Shown here: positions 44,458 to 53,584 of the stretch, piece after piece
Position numbering within the stretch: position 1 is the stretch's first letter
Layout of the letters: each line of letters opens with the position of its first letter
Assembly: GCA_963734125.1 (NCBI GenBank)
Contig: CAVTGB010000004.1
Location: 1 to 64,000 of the forward strand
Source: DATARH01 sp963734125
GTDB taxonomy: Bacteria > Pseudomonadota > Alphaproteobacteria > ATCC43930 > CGMCC-115725
Length of the DNA stretch: 64,000 nt
Reading direction: 5' to 3'
The notes under the pieces: model-generated
What the model was told of the DNA's origin: nothing
What the model saw: only the letters and a program-made list of their open reading frames with translations
The model's database searches: none
Program-made: the position numbers and the translations under genes

Positions 44458-46279
44458 ATGCCCGGCTTTACCACACGACCCGAGATCCGCGGCACCTTCG
44501 GGGTGGTCGCGACGACCCATTGGCTGGCGTCATCGGTGGCGATGGGCGTCCTCGAGAAGGGCGGCAACGCGTTTGATGCGGCGGTGGCGGCCGGGTTCAC
44601 ACTGCAGGTCGTCGAGCCGCATTTGAATGGCCCGCTGGGCGAAGCGCCGATCCTCGTCTACAGCGCGAAAAACCGCCGCTGCGAGATGATCTGCGGCCAG
44701 GGCGTGGCACCGCAAACGGCGACGATCGCCCGCTTCAAGAGCCTCGGGCTCGACCTGATCCCGGGCACCGGCCTCCTCGCCGCCACGGTGCCCGGCGCCT
44801 TCGACGGCTGGATGCGGCTGTTGCGCGATTATGGGACGCTGCCGCTGGCGGATTTGATCGCGCCGGCGCTCGGCTACGCCGAAGCGGGCTACCCGCTGGT
44901 CGGGCGCATCCGCGATACGATCATGACCGTCGCCGACCTCTTTCGCCGCGAGTGGACGAGTTCCGCCGCGATCTATCTGCCCGGCGGCAATCCGCCGGTT
45001 CCCGGGCGTCTCTTCGCCAACAAGGCGCTGGCGGCGACCTATCGCCGCGTGCTCGCCGAGGCGGAAGCGGGCGGGGGGAACCGCGAGCGCCGGATCGAGC
45101 GCGCCCGCGACGCCTGGTACCGCGGCTTCGTCGCCGAGGCGATCGACCGTTTCTGCCGCACCCAAAAGGTGTTCGACGCCTCGGGCCGGCGCCATAGCGG
45201 GCTCCTCAGCGCCGACGACATGGCGCGCTGGCAGGCCCCGGTCGAGGCGCCGCTCAGCTACGATTATCGCTGCTACACCGTCATCAAGGGCGGGCCGTGG
45301 AGCCAGGGACCGGTCCTGTTGCAACAACTCGCGCTGCTCGCGGGGTTCGACCTCGACGGCCTCGATCCGGTCGGGCCAGAGTTTGTCCATCTCGTCACCG
45401 AATGCGCCAAGCTCGCCTATGCCGACCGCGAGGCGTGGTACGGCGACCCGGATTTCGTCGATGTGCCGATGGCGACGCTGCTCAGCCCCGCCTACAACGA
45501 TGCTCGCCGCGAGCTCATCGGCGAGCGCGCCTCGCTCGAATTGCGCCCGGGGAGCCCCGATGGGCGGGAGCCCTATGTTCTCGTCGGCGGCATGGAGGTC
45601 GCCGCCGGCGCCGGCATCGGCGAGCCGACGGTGGGGATGTATGACGGATATCGGCGAGCCGACGACGAGCGAACTGGGCACCGTCTCCGGCGACACCTGC
45701 CACCTCGACATCATCGACCGCTGGGGCAACATGGTCTCGGCGACCCCAAGCGGCGGCTGGCTGCAAAGTTCGCCGGCGATCCCGGAACTCGGCTTCTGTC
45801 TCGGCACGAGGCTGCAGATCGCCTGGCTCGACGACAAATCGGCATCGAGTCTCGCACCGGGCAAGCGCCCGCGCAGCACCTTGTCGCCGACGCTCGCGCT
45901 CAAGGATGGCGAGCCGGCACTTGCCTTCGGCACGCCCGGCGGCGACGGACAGGACCAATGGTCGGCGCAGTTCCTCTTGCATCACCTGCATCACGCGATG
46001 AATTTGCAGGAGGCGATCGACTGCCCGGAATTCAACAACGCGCACGCGCCCTCGTCATTCTACCCGCGCGCCGCCGATCCGGGCGCGCTGGTGCTCGAAG
46101 GCCGCTTCCCGGAAAAGACGCTGCGCGCGCTGGAGGGGCGTGGCCATCGCGTGCGGGTCGGCGAGACCTGGTCGGGCGGCCGGCTCACCGCCTGCGCCCG
46201 CGAAGCGACGCCGGAAGGCACCGTCCTGAAGGCCGGCGCCAACCCGCGCGGGATGCAGACCTACGCGGTCGGGCGGTAA
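44458..46279 (+). CDS. Gamma-glutamyltranspeptidase family protein (one frameshift)
   Basis: Ntn-hydrolase of about 606 residues when repaired, starting MPGFTTRPEIRGTFGVVATT after GGAGAAAGAG. The large-subunit part has HWLASSVAMGVLEKGGNAFD and GLLAATVPGAFDGWMRLLRD; the predicted autocleavage Thr is in TVSGDTCHLDIIDRWGN, followed by PSGGWLQSSPAIPELGFCLG and PGKRPRSTLSPTLAL. There is no signal peptide, unlike classical periplasmic GGT, so it may be a cytoplasmic acylase. A +1 insertion near 45645 shifts the frame. It is 41 bases after the AcnX small subunit and probably in the same operon. Confidence 0.85.
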
Positions 46280-46299
46280 TCCCAAGAAACCCCTTCTCC

Positions 46300-46794
46300 C
46301 TATTGAGGGGGAGGGGGAGGATTTTGGGGGATCGCGGCGCGGGCGAGCGCGTCGGCGCGCTCGTTTTCCGGGTGGCCGGCATGACCCTTCACCCAATGCC
46401 ATTCAACTTCGTGCGGCGCGGCGGCCTTCTCCAGGAGTTGCCACAGATCGATGTTCTTGACCGGCTTCTTGTCGGCGGTGCGCCAGCCGCGCGCCTTCCA
46501 ACCCGGCAGCCATAGGGTGATGCCGTCGCGCAGATAGCGGCTGTCGCTGTAGAGCCGCACCCGGCACGGCCGGGTCAGCGCCTCGAGCCCGGCAATCGCG
46601 GCCATCAGCTCCATGCGGTTGTTGGTGGTCGGGTTGTCGCCCCCGGCCAGCTCCTTCTCGACCGCGCCATAGCGCAGGATCGCGCCCCAGCCGCCGGGAC
46701 CGGGATTGCCGCTGCACGCGCCGTCGGTGAAGATGTCGACCCCGGGTCGCGCGATTGAGCGCCCCTGGGCCCCGTCCTCAGACATCGATGCCAT
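46300..46794 (-). CDS. rnhA: Ribonuclease HI
   Basis: A 164-residue RNase HI that removes RNA from RNA-DNA hybrids. Catalytic residues are in VDIFTDGACSGNPGPGGWG (Asp), NNRMELMAAIAGLEAL (Glu), RLYSDSRYLRDGITLW (Asp), KGHAGHPENERADALA (His and Asp). A second start at 46785 (MSEDGAQ) is possible. It overlaps the end of thrB by 17 bases, the usual thrB-rnhA pairing in Alphaproteobacteria. Confidence 0.96.
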   Translation of the reverse strand: MASMSEDGAQGRSIARPGVDIFTDGACSGNPGPGGWGAILRYGAVEKELAGGDNPTTNNRMELMAAIAGLEALTRPCRVRLYSDSRYLRDGITLWLPGWKARGWRTADKKPVKNIDLWQLLEKAAAPHEVEWHWVKGHAGHPENERADALARAAIPQNPPPPPQ

Positions 46795-47745
46795 AGGCGG
46801 CCGGCCCGGTGACGCCGCGGTGAAAGCGCAGCTTTTTGAGATATTCGAGCGGGTCCTTCGGGCGCACCAGGGCGCCCTCGGTCTGGTTCAGCCAGTCGTA
46901 GAGCCGGGTCAGCAGGAATCGCAGCGCACTGCCGCGCGCCAACAGCGGCAAGGCCGCCAGTTCCGCCGGGCCGAGCGGCCGGACCGCGCGGTAGCTGGCG
47001 ACCAGCAGCCGCGCCTTGGTGACGTTGAAGCTGCAGGTCCGCCTCAAAGCACCAGGCGTTGAGGCAGATCGCGAGATCGTAGGCGAGGAAATCGGTGCAT
47101 GCGAAATAAAAATCGATGAGGCCCGGACAGCGCGCGGTCGCGGAAGAAGACGTTGTCGGGAAACAGATCGGCGTGGATGATGCCGGGCACCAGCTCGCGC
47201 GGCCACGCCAGTTCGAGAAACGCCAGTTCGTCGCCCATTTCGGCGGCGAGGCCCGGCTGCAGTTCGCCGGCGCGGGCGCGGCAGGCCTCGTAGAGCCGGC
47301 GCCATCCGGCAACGCTGAGATCGTTGGGGCGCACCAGCGCAAACCCCTCGCCGGCGCGATGCAGCCGCGCCAGCGCCCCGCCCAACTGGGCGCAGTGGAA
47401 CGGCTCGATGCGGCGCGGCCACATCCCGTTGAGAAAGGTGACGATCGCGGCCGGGCGGCCGCACAATTCGCGCAGCGCCTCGCCGTCACGTCCGCGCACC
47501 GGCGTCGGACAGGCGACGCCCTGATGCGCCAGATGGTCCATCAGCGCGATGAAGAACGGCAAATCGGCACGCGCCACCCGCTTTTCATAGAGCGTCAGGA
47601 TGAAGTTGGCGCGTTCGGTAGTGAGGAGAAAGTTCGAGTTCTCAACGCCCTCGGCGATACCCTTGCACGATAAGACTTCGCCGATGTCGTAGAGCCGGGT
47701 GAAGGCGCGCAGTTCGTCGTCGCCGATTTCAGTGTAGACCGCCAT
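46778..47745 (-). CDS. thrB: Homoserine kinase (two frameshifts)
   Basis: Phosphorylates homoserine in threonine biosynthesis; this is the proteobacterial aminoglycoside-kinase-fold type. It starts MAVYTEIGDDELRAFTRLYD, then GIAEGVENSNFLLTTERANF, FILTLYEKRV, the catalytic GIIHADLFPDNVFFRDR and FTDFLAYDLAICLNAWCF-like metal loop, ending GVTGPAAYGIDV. Two +1 insertions, near 47120 and 47045, spread these blocks over three frames. As threonine synthesis is normally needed, sequencing error is likely. The common upstream ispH is absent; a repeat fragment lies upstream. Confidence 0.92.
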
Positions 47746-47761
47746 AACCTGAGGCTACGCT

Positions 47762-47788
47762 GTCATTGCGGGCGAAGTGAAGCAATCC
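47762..47788. repeat. Dispersed repeat, family B, half copy
   Basis: GTCATTGCGGGCGAAGTGAA followed by GCAATCC matches one arm of the inverted pair at 18658-18732. It lies in the thrB upstream region. Confidence 0.6.
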
Positions 47789-47896
47789 CGACAAATCCGC
47801 CGCCAAGTTCGCTTGTGCGGCGCGCGAGGCTCGCCTAAAGTCGCGCCCCGCCCGGTCCGAACGGGACGCTAGCAAGGGCGATGGCAGGGAGTATAG

Positions 47897-48136
47897 ATGT
47901 CCGATCCGATCCCGGCGCAGAAGGCGCCCTATCAAACCACCGTCGAAGCCGGCCAGAGATATGTCTGGTGCGCTTGCGGGCGCAGCGCCAAGCAGCCGTT
48001 CTGCGACGGGTCACACAAGGCGGTCGGCCTCGCGCCCCTCGCCTTCGTCGCCGAGAAGAGCGGCACTGTCTATTTGTGCGGCTGCAAGGCGACCAGCGGC
48101 AAACCGTTCTGCGACGGCACGCATAAGTCCCTCTGA
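47897..48136 (+). CDS. Double CDGSH-type iron-sulfur protein
   Basis: A 79-residue protein with two CDGSH motifs: CACGRSAKQPFCDGSH and CGCKATSGKPFCDGTH. Each has three Cys and one His, the ligand set of a labile [2Fe-2S] cluster, so one chain should carry two clusters, as in mitoNEET type 3 (MiNT/CISD3) homologues. Probably an electron or cluster transfer protein in the cytoplasm. ATG 47897 is preceded by GGGAG. The following lipoprotein is on the same strand. Confidence 0.9.
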   Translation: MSDPIPAQKAPYQTTVEAGQRYVWCACGRSAKQPFCDGSHKAVGLAPLAFVAEKSGTVYLCGCKATSGKPFCDGTHKSL

Positions 48137-48191
48137 TCGCTGGTTTCCGGCGTTGGGTTCAGGATCGAGCCGCAGGTGGCGGCATCGCGCG

Positions 48192-48752
48192 GTGACGCGT
48201 GCGCGCGCCGCACTGATGCTGTGTGGCCTCGCCCTGTTGTGCGGGTGCAGCACGGTCTCATCCTGGATGCCGTTCTCGTCGTCCGCCGCGCCGAGCGCGG
48301 CGGCGGCGTGCCCGAGCGCGGCCATTCTGCATTCCTTATCCCAAACCGCGGTGTTCCCGCCGGGTGGGTCGCACGAGCCGGTGGGTGTGGCGTTCTACGG
48401 CATTTTGAGCGAGGTCAACGCGAAATGCGACCAGGCGGCGGGTGCGATGCACGTCGCGTTCGATGTCATCGTGATCGGCGAGCGCGGACCGGCGATCGGG
48501 AAAGGTGACACCGTCGACTTGCAATATTTCGTCGCGGTGACCGGATCCGACCAGACGATCCTCAATAAACGTTCGTTTGCGGTTCGGATCGCGATCCCCG
48601 CCGGCGCCAAGCGGGCCGGGGTCACCGACCATATCGAGGAAACGATCCCGCTCGCCGGCCGCACGCCCGGCGATCTGAGCATCCTCCTCGGGTTTCAGCA
48701 GACTCCCGACGTCATCGATTTCTACAAGCACTTCCGCGGACGCTCGATGTGA
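48192..48752 (+). CDS. Putative lipoprotein
   Basis: A 186-residue protein starting at GTG 48192 (MTRARAALMLCGLALLCGCS) with lipobox LLCGC. After a Ser/Ala-rich linker (SSSAAPSAAAACPSAA) the mature part has alternating hydrophobic strands (MHVAFDVIVIGERGPAIGKG, DLQYFVAVTGSDQTILNKRS) and ends LGFQQTPDVIDFYKHFRGRS, suggesting a small beta-sandwich. No named family recognised; similar lipoproteins recur in Rhodospirillales-like genomes. Confidence 0.65.
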   Translation: MTRARAALMLCGLALLCGCSTVSSWMPFSSSAAPSAAAACPSAAILHSLSQTAVFPPGGSHEPVGVAFYGILSEVNAKCDQAAGAMHVAFDVIVIGERGPAIGKGDTVDLQYFVAVTGSDQTILNKRSFAVRIAIPAGAKRAGVTDHIEETIPLAGRTPGDLSILLGFQQTPDVIDFYKHFRGRSM

Positions 48753-48774
48753 TCCCTCGGCAGGCCGAGGTGCG

Positions 48775-49782
48775 TCAGCCGGAACCTTCGACAAACTGCC
48801 CCCGGTGTTGGCCAAACCACCGCACGGTCGCTGCGATTCCGGCCTCGATCGCCCATTTTGGCGCCCAGCCCAGAAGGCGGCGCGCCTTGGCGATGCTGGC
48901 GAAATTCTGCGCCATGTCGCCCTGCAGCGGCGGCCCGAACGTGACCCGCGGCACGATCCCGAAATCCTCTTCGAACTGGCGCGCCAAGAGTTCAGCGAGT
49001 TGCCGCACCGAGGTCTCTCGCCCGGTCGCCACCTGAAAGATCTCGCCGCCGCCCTCGAACCCCGCCGCGGCGATGATGGCCTCGACGAGGTCGTCGATAA
49101 AGATGAAGTCGCGGGTCTGGGCGCCGTCGCCATTGAGGATCCAGGGTTCACCGGCGAACGCCTGCCGGATCAACAGCGCGACGACGCTGCCCTTATGCGT
49201 CGACCACGGACCGTAGACGTTGGAAAAGCGCAGCGACACCGTGCGCAGCCCGTAGGCCCAGAAATAGGCCGAGCAATACCCCTCGCCCGCCAGCTTGCTC
49301 GCGCCATAGGGTGAGAGCGGCCGGCACGGCACGTCTTCATGGATCGGCGGCGTAACGTTCCCGGTCGGCGCTCCCGACGAGGCGAATACGAAGCGCGCGG
49401 TGCCGGCGCGGCGCGCCGCTTCCAGCATATTGAACGTTCCGATGACGTTGGTTTCCAGATCCATGCGCGGCGCGCGGATCGACGGCTGGACCCCGGTATT
49501 GGCGGCGAGGTGGACGACGATATCGGCGCCCTCGACCCAACGTGCGACATCCCCGGTGATCGATGCTTCGACCAGTTCGACGCGGCCGTCCGCCATCGGC
49601 GTGGGCTCAAGCGGTCGCTCGACCGGTACGAAATTCCCGACGGTCTCGAGGTGCCCGGCGCTCAGATCGTCGAGGATCCGAATCCCGGCGGCGAGACCCC
49701 GTTCCCGCAGCACGCGGATCAGGTTGACTCCGATAAAGCCGCATCCACCGGTGATCAGCCACCGCTTCGCGCTAGTGTCCAT
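48775..49782 (-). CDS. NAD-dependent epimerase/dehydratase (UDP-glucose 4-epimerase-like)
   Basis: A 335-residue extended short-chain dehydrogenase starting MDTSAKRWLITGGCGFIGVN. The NAD site is TGGCGFIG, the acidic ribose ligand is in ILDDLSAG, the catalytic Tyr-Lys pair in SPYGASKLAGEGYCSAY, with FASSGAPTGNVTPP before it and RFSNVYGP after. It would interconvert or dehydrate a nucleotide sugar for the glycan locus, of which it is the last gene. The frame is open far upstream, but ATG 49782 gives the normal family length. Confidence 0.9.
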   Translation of the reverse strand: MDTSAKRWLITGGCGFIGVNLIRVLRERGLAAGIRILDDLSAGHLETVGNFVPVERPLEPTPMADGRVELVEASITGDVARWVEGADIVVHLAANTGVQPSIRAPRMDLETNVIGTFNMLEAARRAGTARFVFASSGAPTGNVTPPIHEDVPCRPLSPYGASKLAGEGYCSAYFWAYGLRTVSLRFSNVYGPWSTHKGSVVALLIRQAFAGEPWILNGDGAQTRDFIFIDDLVEAIIAAAGFEGGGEIFQVATGRETSVRQLAELLARQFEEDFGIVPRVTFGPPLQGDMAQNFASIAKARRLLGWAPKWAIEAGIAATVRWFGQHRGQFVEGSG

Positions 49783-49838
49783 TCTCGTTTCTGCGTGATG
49801 AATGCTGCGGCCGAACCTCCGGCGCCGCGGTCGTCTTT

Positions 49839-51191
49839 CTAATCCGGCGCAGCGCCCTCCGCCAGAGCGGAGGTCCGATCGGCGTCGGCGGCTGCGAAAT
49901 CGTCGGGAACGTCTATCCAGGTCCCGATGTCGCCGCCGCCCGGCATAGTGGCCGCCAGCGACCCGATCCCGGATACCCGGATCCCCTGCTTTTGCAGCGT
50001 GCGGATCTGCCGCTGTATCCGCTGATTTCGCGTCGGGTTCTTGGTGGTGATGAACGTTACCGAGCGACACCCGGAGACCGCCTCGGCGAACCTCCCCTCC
50101 ACCGTGCTCCAGCGCAGCGCGGATCGGGCGCGGTCCAGGCCCGGCAGGAAGGCGTCCCGCCGCTCGCAGATCGCCGCGATATCGTGGGCGAACGTTTCCG
50201 GGTCGCGATCCGGCACGATGAACCCCAAATCGTATTGTTCGATGAGTTGCGCGAACGCCGCATTTCGCGACGACAGCAGCGGCAGCCCCGCCGCGATCGC
50301 GTCGATGTACCGATTGTGCAGATTGGTGATGCAATTGACGTTTTCGTCGTCAAGCCAAACGAGCGCGGCATCGCAGGCCGCGATGGAGCCGATGTAATCC
50401 TCATACGGCACTGCCGGGAAAAAATGCACACGCGAGGTCAAACCAAGCTCCGATACCAAGCCGTCGATCTCGTTTTTCAGACTTTCTGGCCGGATGTCGC
50501 CCAAATTGACGAGGTGGTATGCCTCCTCGCACCGCGAAAGCGCCGTCAGCACTTCGTCAAAACGTGAGGCCGGGTAAATCGAGTTTATGTAGAGAACCAG
50601 GAAGTCCCGTTCGGAACAGCCGCATTCTTCCCTGATCCGGGAGGCGGACGGCGGCCGGGCCGGCGCGGAGAAATAATTCGGCAGCGTCACAAAGGGGACG
50701 CCGTAGCGCTCCTGCATGAAATCGGCGAGAGGCTGGCTCGTTGCGAACCTCGTTTGCGCCAGGAGCAGCGCCGGACGGCTGACCAGCTCGTAATAGGCCG
50801 AGGCCGCGCGCGCGATAGCGGCGTTGTACCCCCACGTCTTGTGATCGGCTTCGAACGGCTCGATCGCGTCGTAGATCAGGATGCCGCCGTGCCTGGCCGT
50901 CATATAGTCGGCGGCGATCAGAGCGACGTCGTCATGCGCGATATAGGCGTCCGCCTTGAGGGAGGCCGCGGCCTTGGCGCAGCCCCAGGCGAGGCGCAGC
51001 GCGTAGCTGAGCGGCGGGTAGAGCGAACGGTGGATCTGATCGCACGCGGCAACCCGTTCCCGGAGGTCGTTCAGCGGGCGCCTGTGCGCCGTCAGCCGGT
51101 CGTTCAGCTCGCTCGAAATCGACAAATATTGTTCGAACAGGTCGCCATGGATCCGGCGCTTCATCACCCAACGCTGGCTGCGATCGCTCAC
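49839..51191 (-). CDS. Glycosyltransferase, GT4-type
   Basis: A 450-residue protein with a GT-B fold: acceptor domain with DAYIAHDDVALIAADYMTAR and YDAIEPFEADHKT, then the donor domain RDFLVLYINSIYPASRFDEV, VHFFPAVPYEDYIGSIAACD and NLHNRYIDAIAAGLPLLSSR. The C-terminus (after about 385) reads SVTFITTKNPTRNQRIQRQI, which looks like the first strand of a second glycosyltransferase domain and then stops after 60 residues, as if truncated. Cytoplasmic or membrane-associated. Confidence 0.75.
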   Translation of the reverse strand: MSDRSQRWVMKRRIHGDLFEQYLSISSELNDRLTAHRRPLNDLRERVAACDQIHRSLYPPLSYALRLAWGCAKAAASLKADAYIAHDDVALIAADYMTARHGGILIYDAIEPFEADHKTWGYNAAIARAASAYYELVSRPALLLAQTRFATSQPLADFMQERYGVPFVTLPNYFSAPARPPSASRIREECGCSERDFLVLYINSIYPASRFDEVLTALSRCEEAYHLVNLGDIRPESLKNEIDGLVSELGLTSRVHFFPAVPYEDYIGSIAACDAALVWLDDENVNCITNLHNRYIDAIAAGLPLLSSRNAAFAQLIEQYDLGFIVPDRDPETFAHDIAAICERRDAFLPGLDRARSALRWSTVEGRFAEAVSGCRSVTFITTKNPTRNQRIQRQIRTLQKQGIRVSGIGSLAATMPGGGDIGTWIDVPDDFAAADADRTSALAEGAAPD

Positions 51192-51224
51192 CGGCGAACC
51201 GTCCGATCCAATCCGACGGCGCGA

Positions 51225-51509
51225 TCAGGACGCCGGCGTCGGCGGGCGCCGCCGTGCGGCGCGCTCGATCATCGGCTGCGCCTTGCGTATGAGGACGCGG
51301 AGCGCCGGCGGGACCAGCGCGCCGACCAGCGCGTCGTAGCGGTGGGCTTTCACCCGCCAAACCGGAAATTCAGCCTTGATCTCGTCGAAGCGCCGCGCCT
51401 TGTAGCGGAGCTCCATGACTTCCCTTTTCAGCCGCTCCAACTGCACCCGTTCCGATCTCTCCGGATTGTCGGGCGCTGCCTCGACCGTCGGCGACCTGCG
51501 AGAAATCAT
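51225..51509 (-). CDS. Small basic helical protein in the glycan operon
   Basis: A 94-residue protein starting MISRRSPTVEAAPDNPERSE; its ATG overlaps the TGA of the preceding gene by one base (TGATG), strong evidence that it is real. It has a heptad-like helix (RVQLERLKREVMELRYKARR) followed by YDALVGALVPPALRVLIRKA. No family recognised. It could be a partner or tether for the neighbouring glycosyltransferases. Confidence 0.6.
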   Translation of the reverse strand: MISRRSPTVEAAPDNPERSERVQLERLKREVMELRYKARRFDEIKAEFPVWRVKAHRYDALVGALVPPALRVLIRKAQPMIERAARRRPPTPAS

Positions 51510-53551
51510 CAGGTGTCCTCCACGCGCGCGCCTTTAGCCGCGCCCGCCGGGGGTGGGGAGGATGCCACATCTTCGTTCGCGCTCCCTTCGGGGAGAAAAA
51601 ACGTTGCGTTGTGGCTGCATGTCCAGCTTGCCGGATGCAAGAGAGCGACAAAGCCGGCGCCGTGCGCAACCCGTCCGTAGTACCAGCGCCGTCGCGTTTC
51701 GGCAGGAGCGGTTTCCCACATCAGCTGCGGGAACGGCACCTTGTCGGCGCCGAATTTCGTCGCTTCGTAGTCAAAGCCGAAGCGCGCGACCCCGTATTTG
51801 GCCATATAGGGTACCGGCTCAAAGTAGGTCTGCAGCACCCTCAGTTCGGGATGCTGCTCGGCGGCCTTGGCAAATCCGCGGCTCAGAAAATTGCCGTGCC
51901 CGGAAATGCTCTTCCAATTGCCGAACGTTTCGCGGAACGACGCGGCGATGCGGGACAGCGTATCGTCGGTGCCCTCACGCAGCTTTTGGAGCTCGGGCGC
52001 GGCATCTCGGTCGCGGGAATAGGCGGCGCGCAGTTCGAGCAGCCAGGCAACAAACTCCTCACTCTCGATCGCGTCGGTTTGCTTGGTGTAATCGCCGCCG
52101 AGCTTCTCCGTCAGGTACCACGTTGCGGTCGGGGCCACGTGCAAGCCGAACTGCACAAACCGGTTATCGAACTCCAGGAGCTTGACGAAATACGGCTCAA
52201 CCGATTCCTCATAGCGGGAGAATTTCCACACAATCTGGAACGAGCCGACAACCGCGAGGCGTTCGTGGAGGTCGGCCAGAACGTACGCGGCGAGCAGATC
52301 CTGGATATGGGTGTCATGCCGCAAGTAGGCCCGGCGTTCGCCAAACCGGGGAGGCCCGTTTTCAAACCCTCCGAACGAATAGCCCTCCGAGCGCAGCCAG
52401 GTGATGAAGCGCGGAAAGGAGCGGTCGACGCCACTGCCGATTTTCTCGCGCGCGATCGCCGCGAGCTGCCGGGTGTCGACCCTCTCGCAGCGCGGTCCAA
52501 ACTGGATGAGATCGGTGAAATTGGTGAGGATCGGCCGGTCCGGCAGCGGCGCCGCGGCGCCGGGCGGAACCGGGTCCATGGCCGGGCGCGCCGCTGCGCT
52601 TCGCCGCGCCGCGGGGGGCCGCAGCAAGTCGGCATAACGATCGCTTCCCCAATGTCGCGCCGGAAAAATCGCAACAAACCCCCCGCCGCCGGCGATACGC
52701 GCCTCCATCAGGTCTTGGAGACGCGGCAGCTCGCCACCGCCGAACAGCACCGTCGGGCCAGGCCCGAGATCGCTGGCAAAGCGGGTCGCCTCGAACCGGT
52801 AGCCGAGCCGCGCCAATTCGACATCCCTCAGGTAGTCGATCGCATGAAACCACGCGGCGATCTCGGCCAGCTCCGGGCGGATTTGCCGGGCGCTGGAAAA
52901 ACCGACCTCCAGCGGCGACCGGCGGCCGGAAATCGACGAGGATCTGCCGAGCGCCTGGCGAAAGGACCGATCGAGCTCTTCGAGGCCTGCCCAGGCGCCG
53001 TCGCGCAGCGCGCGCAAGGGCGCGGCATCGCGGCCCGCCGACCGCCATGCCGACAGCATCTCATCGAGGTACGGCGAAAACTGCGGCGATTGGACAAACC
53101 GGCTCAGCTTGCCGAGATCGCCGCCAAATCGCGTCGCGGCCAAACAGCGCGATATCGGGTCGCAATGCAGTCCCAGGTGAACGCAACCCGGGTCGAAATC
53201 GCGCAATCGCACCGCAGCGTCCCGCAGCCGCGGATTTTCCTCGATCGCGTCCCACGCCAGATGGAACGCGGCGGGAACCCCGAGCCGCTCGTGCGCCGCA
53301 GCCAGTCGCAGACCGATCTCGACATCAATCGTCGCCGGCAGAATGTCGTACCGCAGATAGACATGGCGCTGGTCGAATGACGGGTAGGTGCCGTCCAAAG
53401 CCTTTATTGCGTATCCGAAGCCCTGAAGCCGCTCGACAAAGTGCGTGAGGATCTCCGCGGTTCGGCTCGCCGGTGCCCGGCCCGGCACAAACCTTCGGGT
53501 TATGAAATCAAAAAGTGTCGAGGCGCCGCTCATGAACAAGCGCCGTCGCAT
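51509..53551 (-). CDS. Internally duplicated deacetylase-like protein (WbmS-like fold)
   Basis: A 680-residue protein of two homologous halves. The first has HVYLRYDILPATIDVEIGL (64-82), FHLAWDAIEENPRL, FDPGCVHLGLHCDP and a helix with GDLGKLSRFVQ; the second (about 340-660) has RAYLRHDTHIQDLLAAYVL, FQIVWKFSRYEESVEPYFV, FVQFGLHVAP and SISGHGNFLSRGF. The pattern R-[HY]-D-x-x and G-L-H matches deacetylase-like proteins of polysaccharide loci. In the first half H of the RHD motif is Y, so that half may be inactive. Predicted cytoplasmic. ATG 53551 or 53533 could be the start. Confidence 0.55.
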   Translation of the reverse strand: MRRRLFMSGASTLFDFITRRFVPGRAPASRTAEILTHFVERLQGFGYAIKALDGTYPSFDQRHVYLRYDILPATIDVEIGLRLAAAHERLGVPAAFHLAWDAIEENPRLRDAAVRLRDFDPGCVHLGLHCDPISRCLAATRFGGDLGKLSRFVQSPQFSPYLDEMLSAWRSAGRDAAPLRALRDGAWAGLEELDRSFRQALGRSSSISGRRSPLEVGFSSARQIRPELAEIAAWFHAIDYLRDVELARLGYRFEATRFASDLGPGPTVLFGGGELPRLQDLMEARIAGGGGFVAIFPARHWGSDRYADLLRPPAARRSAAARPAMDPVPPGAAAPLPDRPILTNFTDLIQFGPRCERVDTRQLAAIAREKIGSGVDRSFPRFITWLRSEGYSFGGFENGPPRFGERRAYLRHDTHIQDLLAAYVLADLHERLAVVGSFQIVWKFSRYEESVEPYFVKLLEFDNRFVQFGLHVAPTATWYLTEKLGGDYTKQTDAIESEEFVAWLLELRAAYSRDRDAAPELQKLREGTDDTLSRIAASFRETFGNWKSISGHGNFLSRGFAKAAEQHPELRVLQTYFEPVPYMAKYGVARFGFDYEATKFGADKVPFPQLMWETAPAETRRRWYYGRVAHGAGFVALLHPASWTCSHNATFFLPEGSANEDVASSPPPAGAAKGARVEDT

Positions 53552-53584
53552 CGGGCGGAGGGCCGCTCTGTTCGCACCGAGCGT

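Noticed and set aside
46281..46325. CT-rich/GA-rich stretch between the GGT-like gene and rnhA as a terminator
   Set aside because: Pairing is imperfect and no U-tract follows; it may be a decayed copy of the CCCTCCCC palindrome.
48775..50334. Extended 519-codon frame of the epimerase
   Set aside because: The first 184 codons overlap the upstream glycosyltransferase gene antisense-frame and have no homology; ATG 49782 fits the family.
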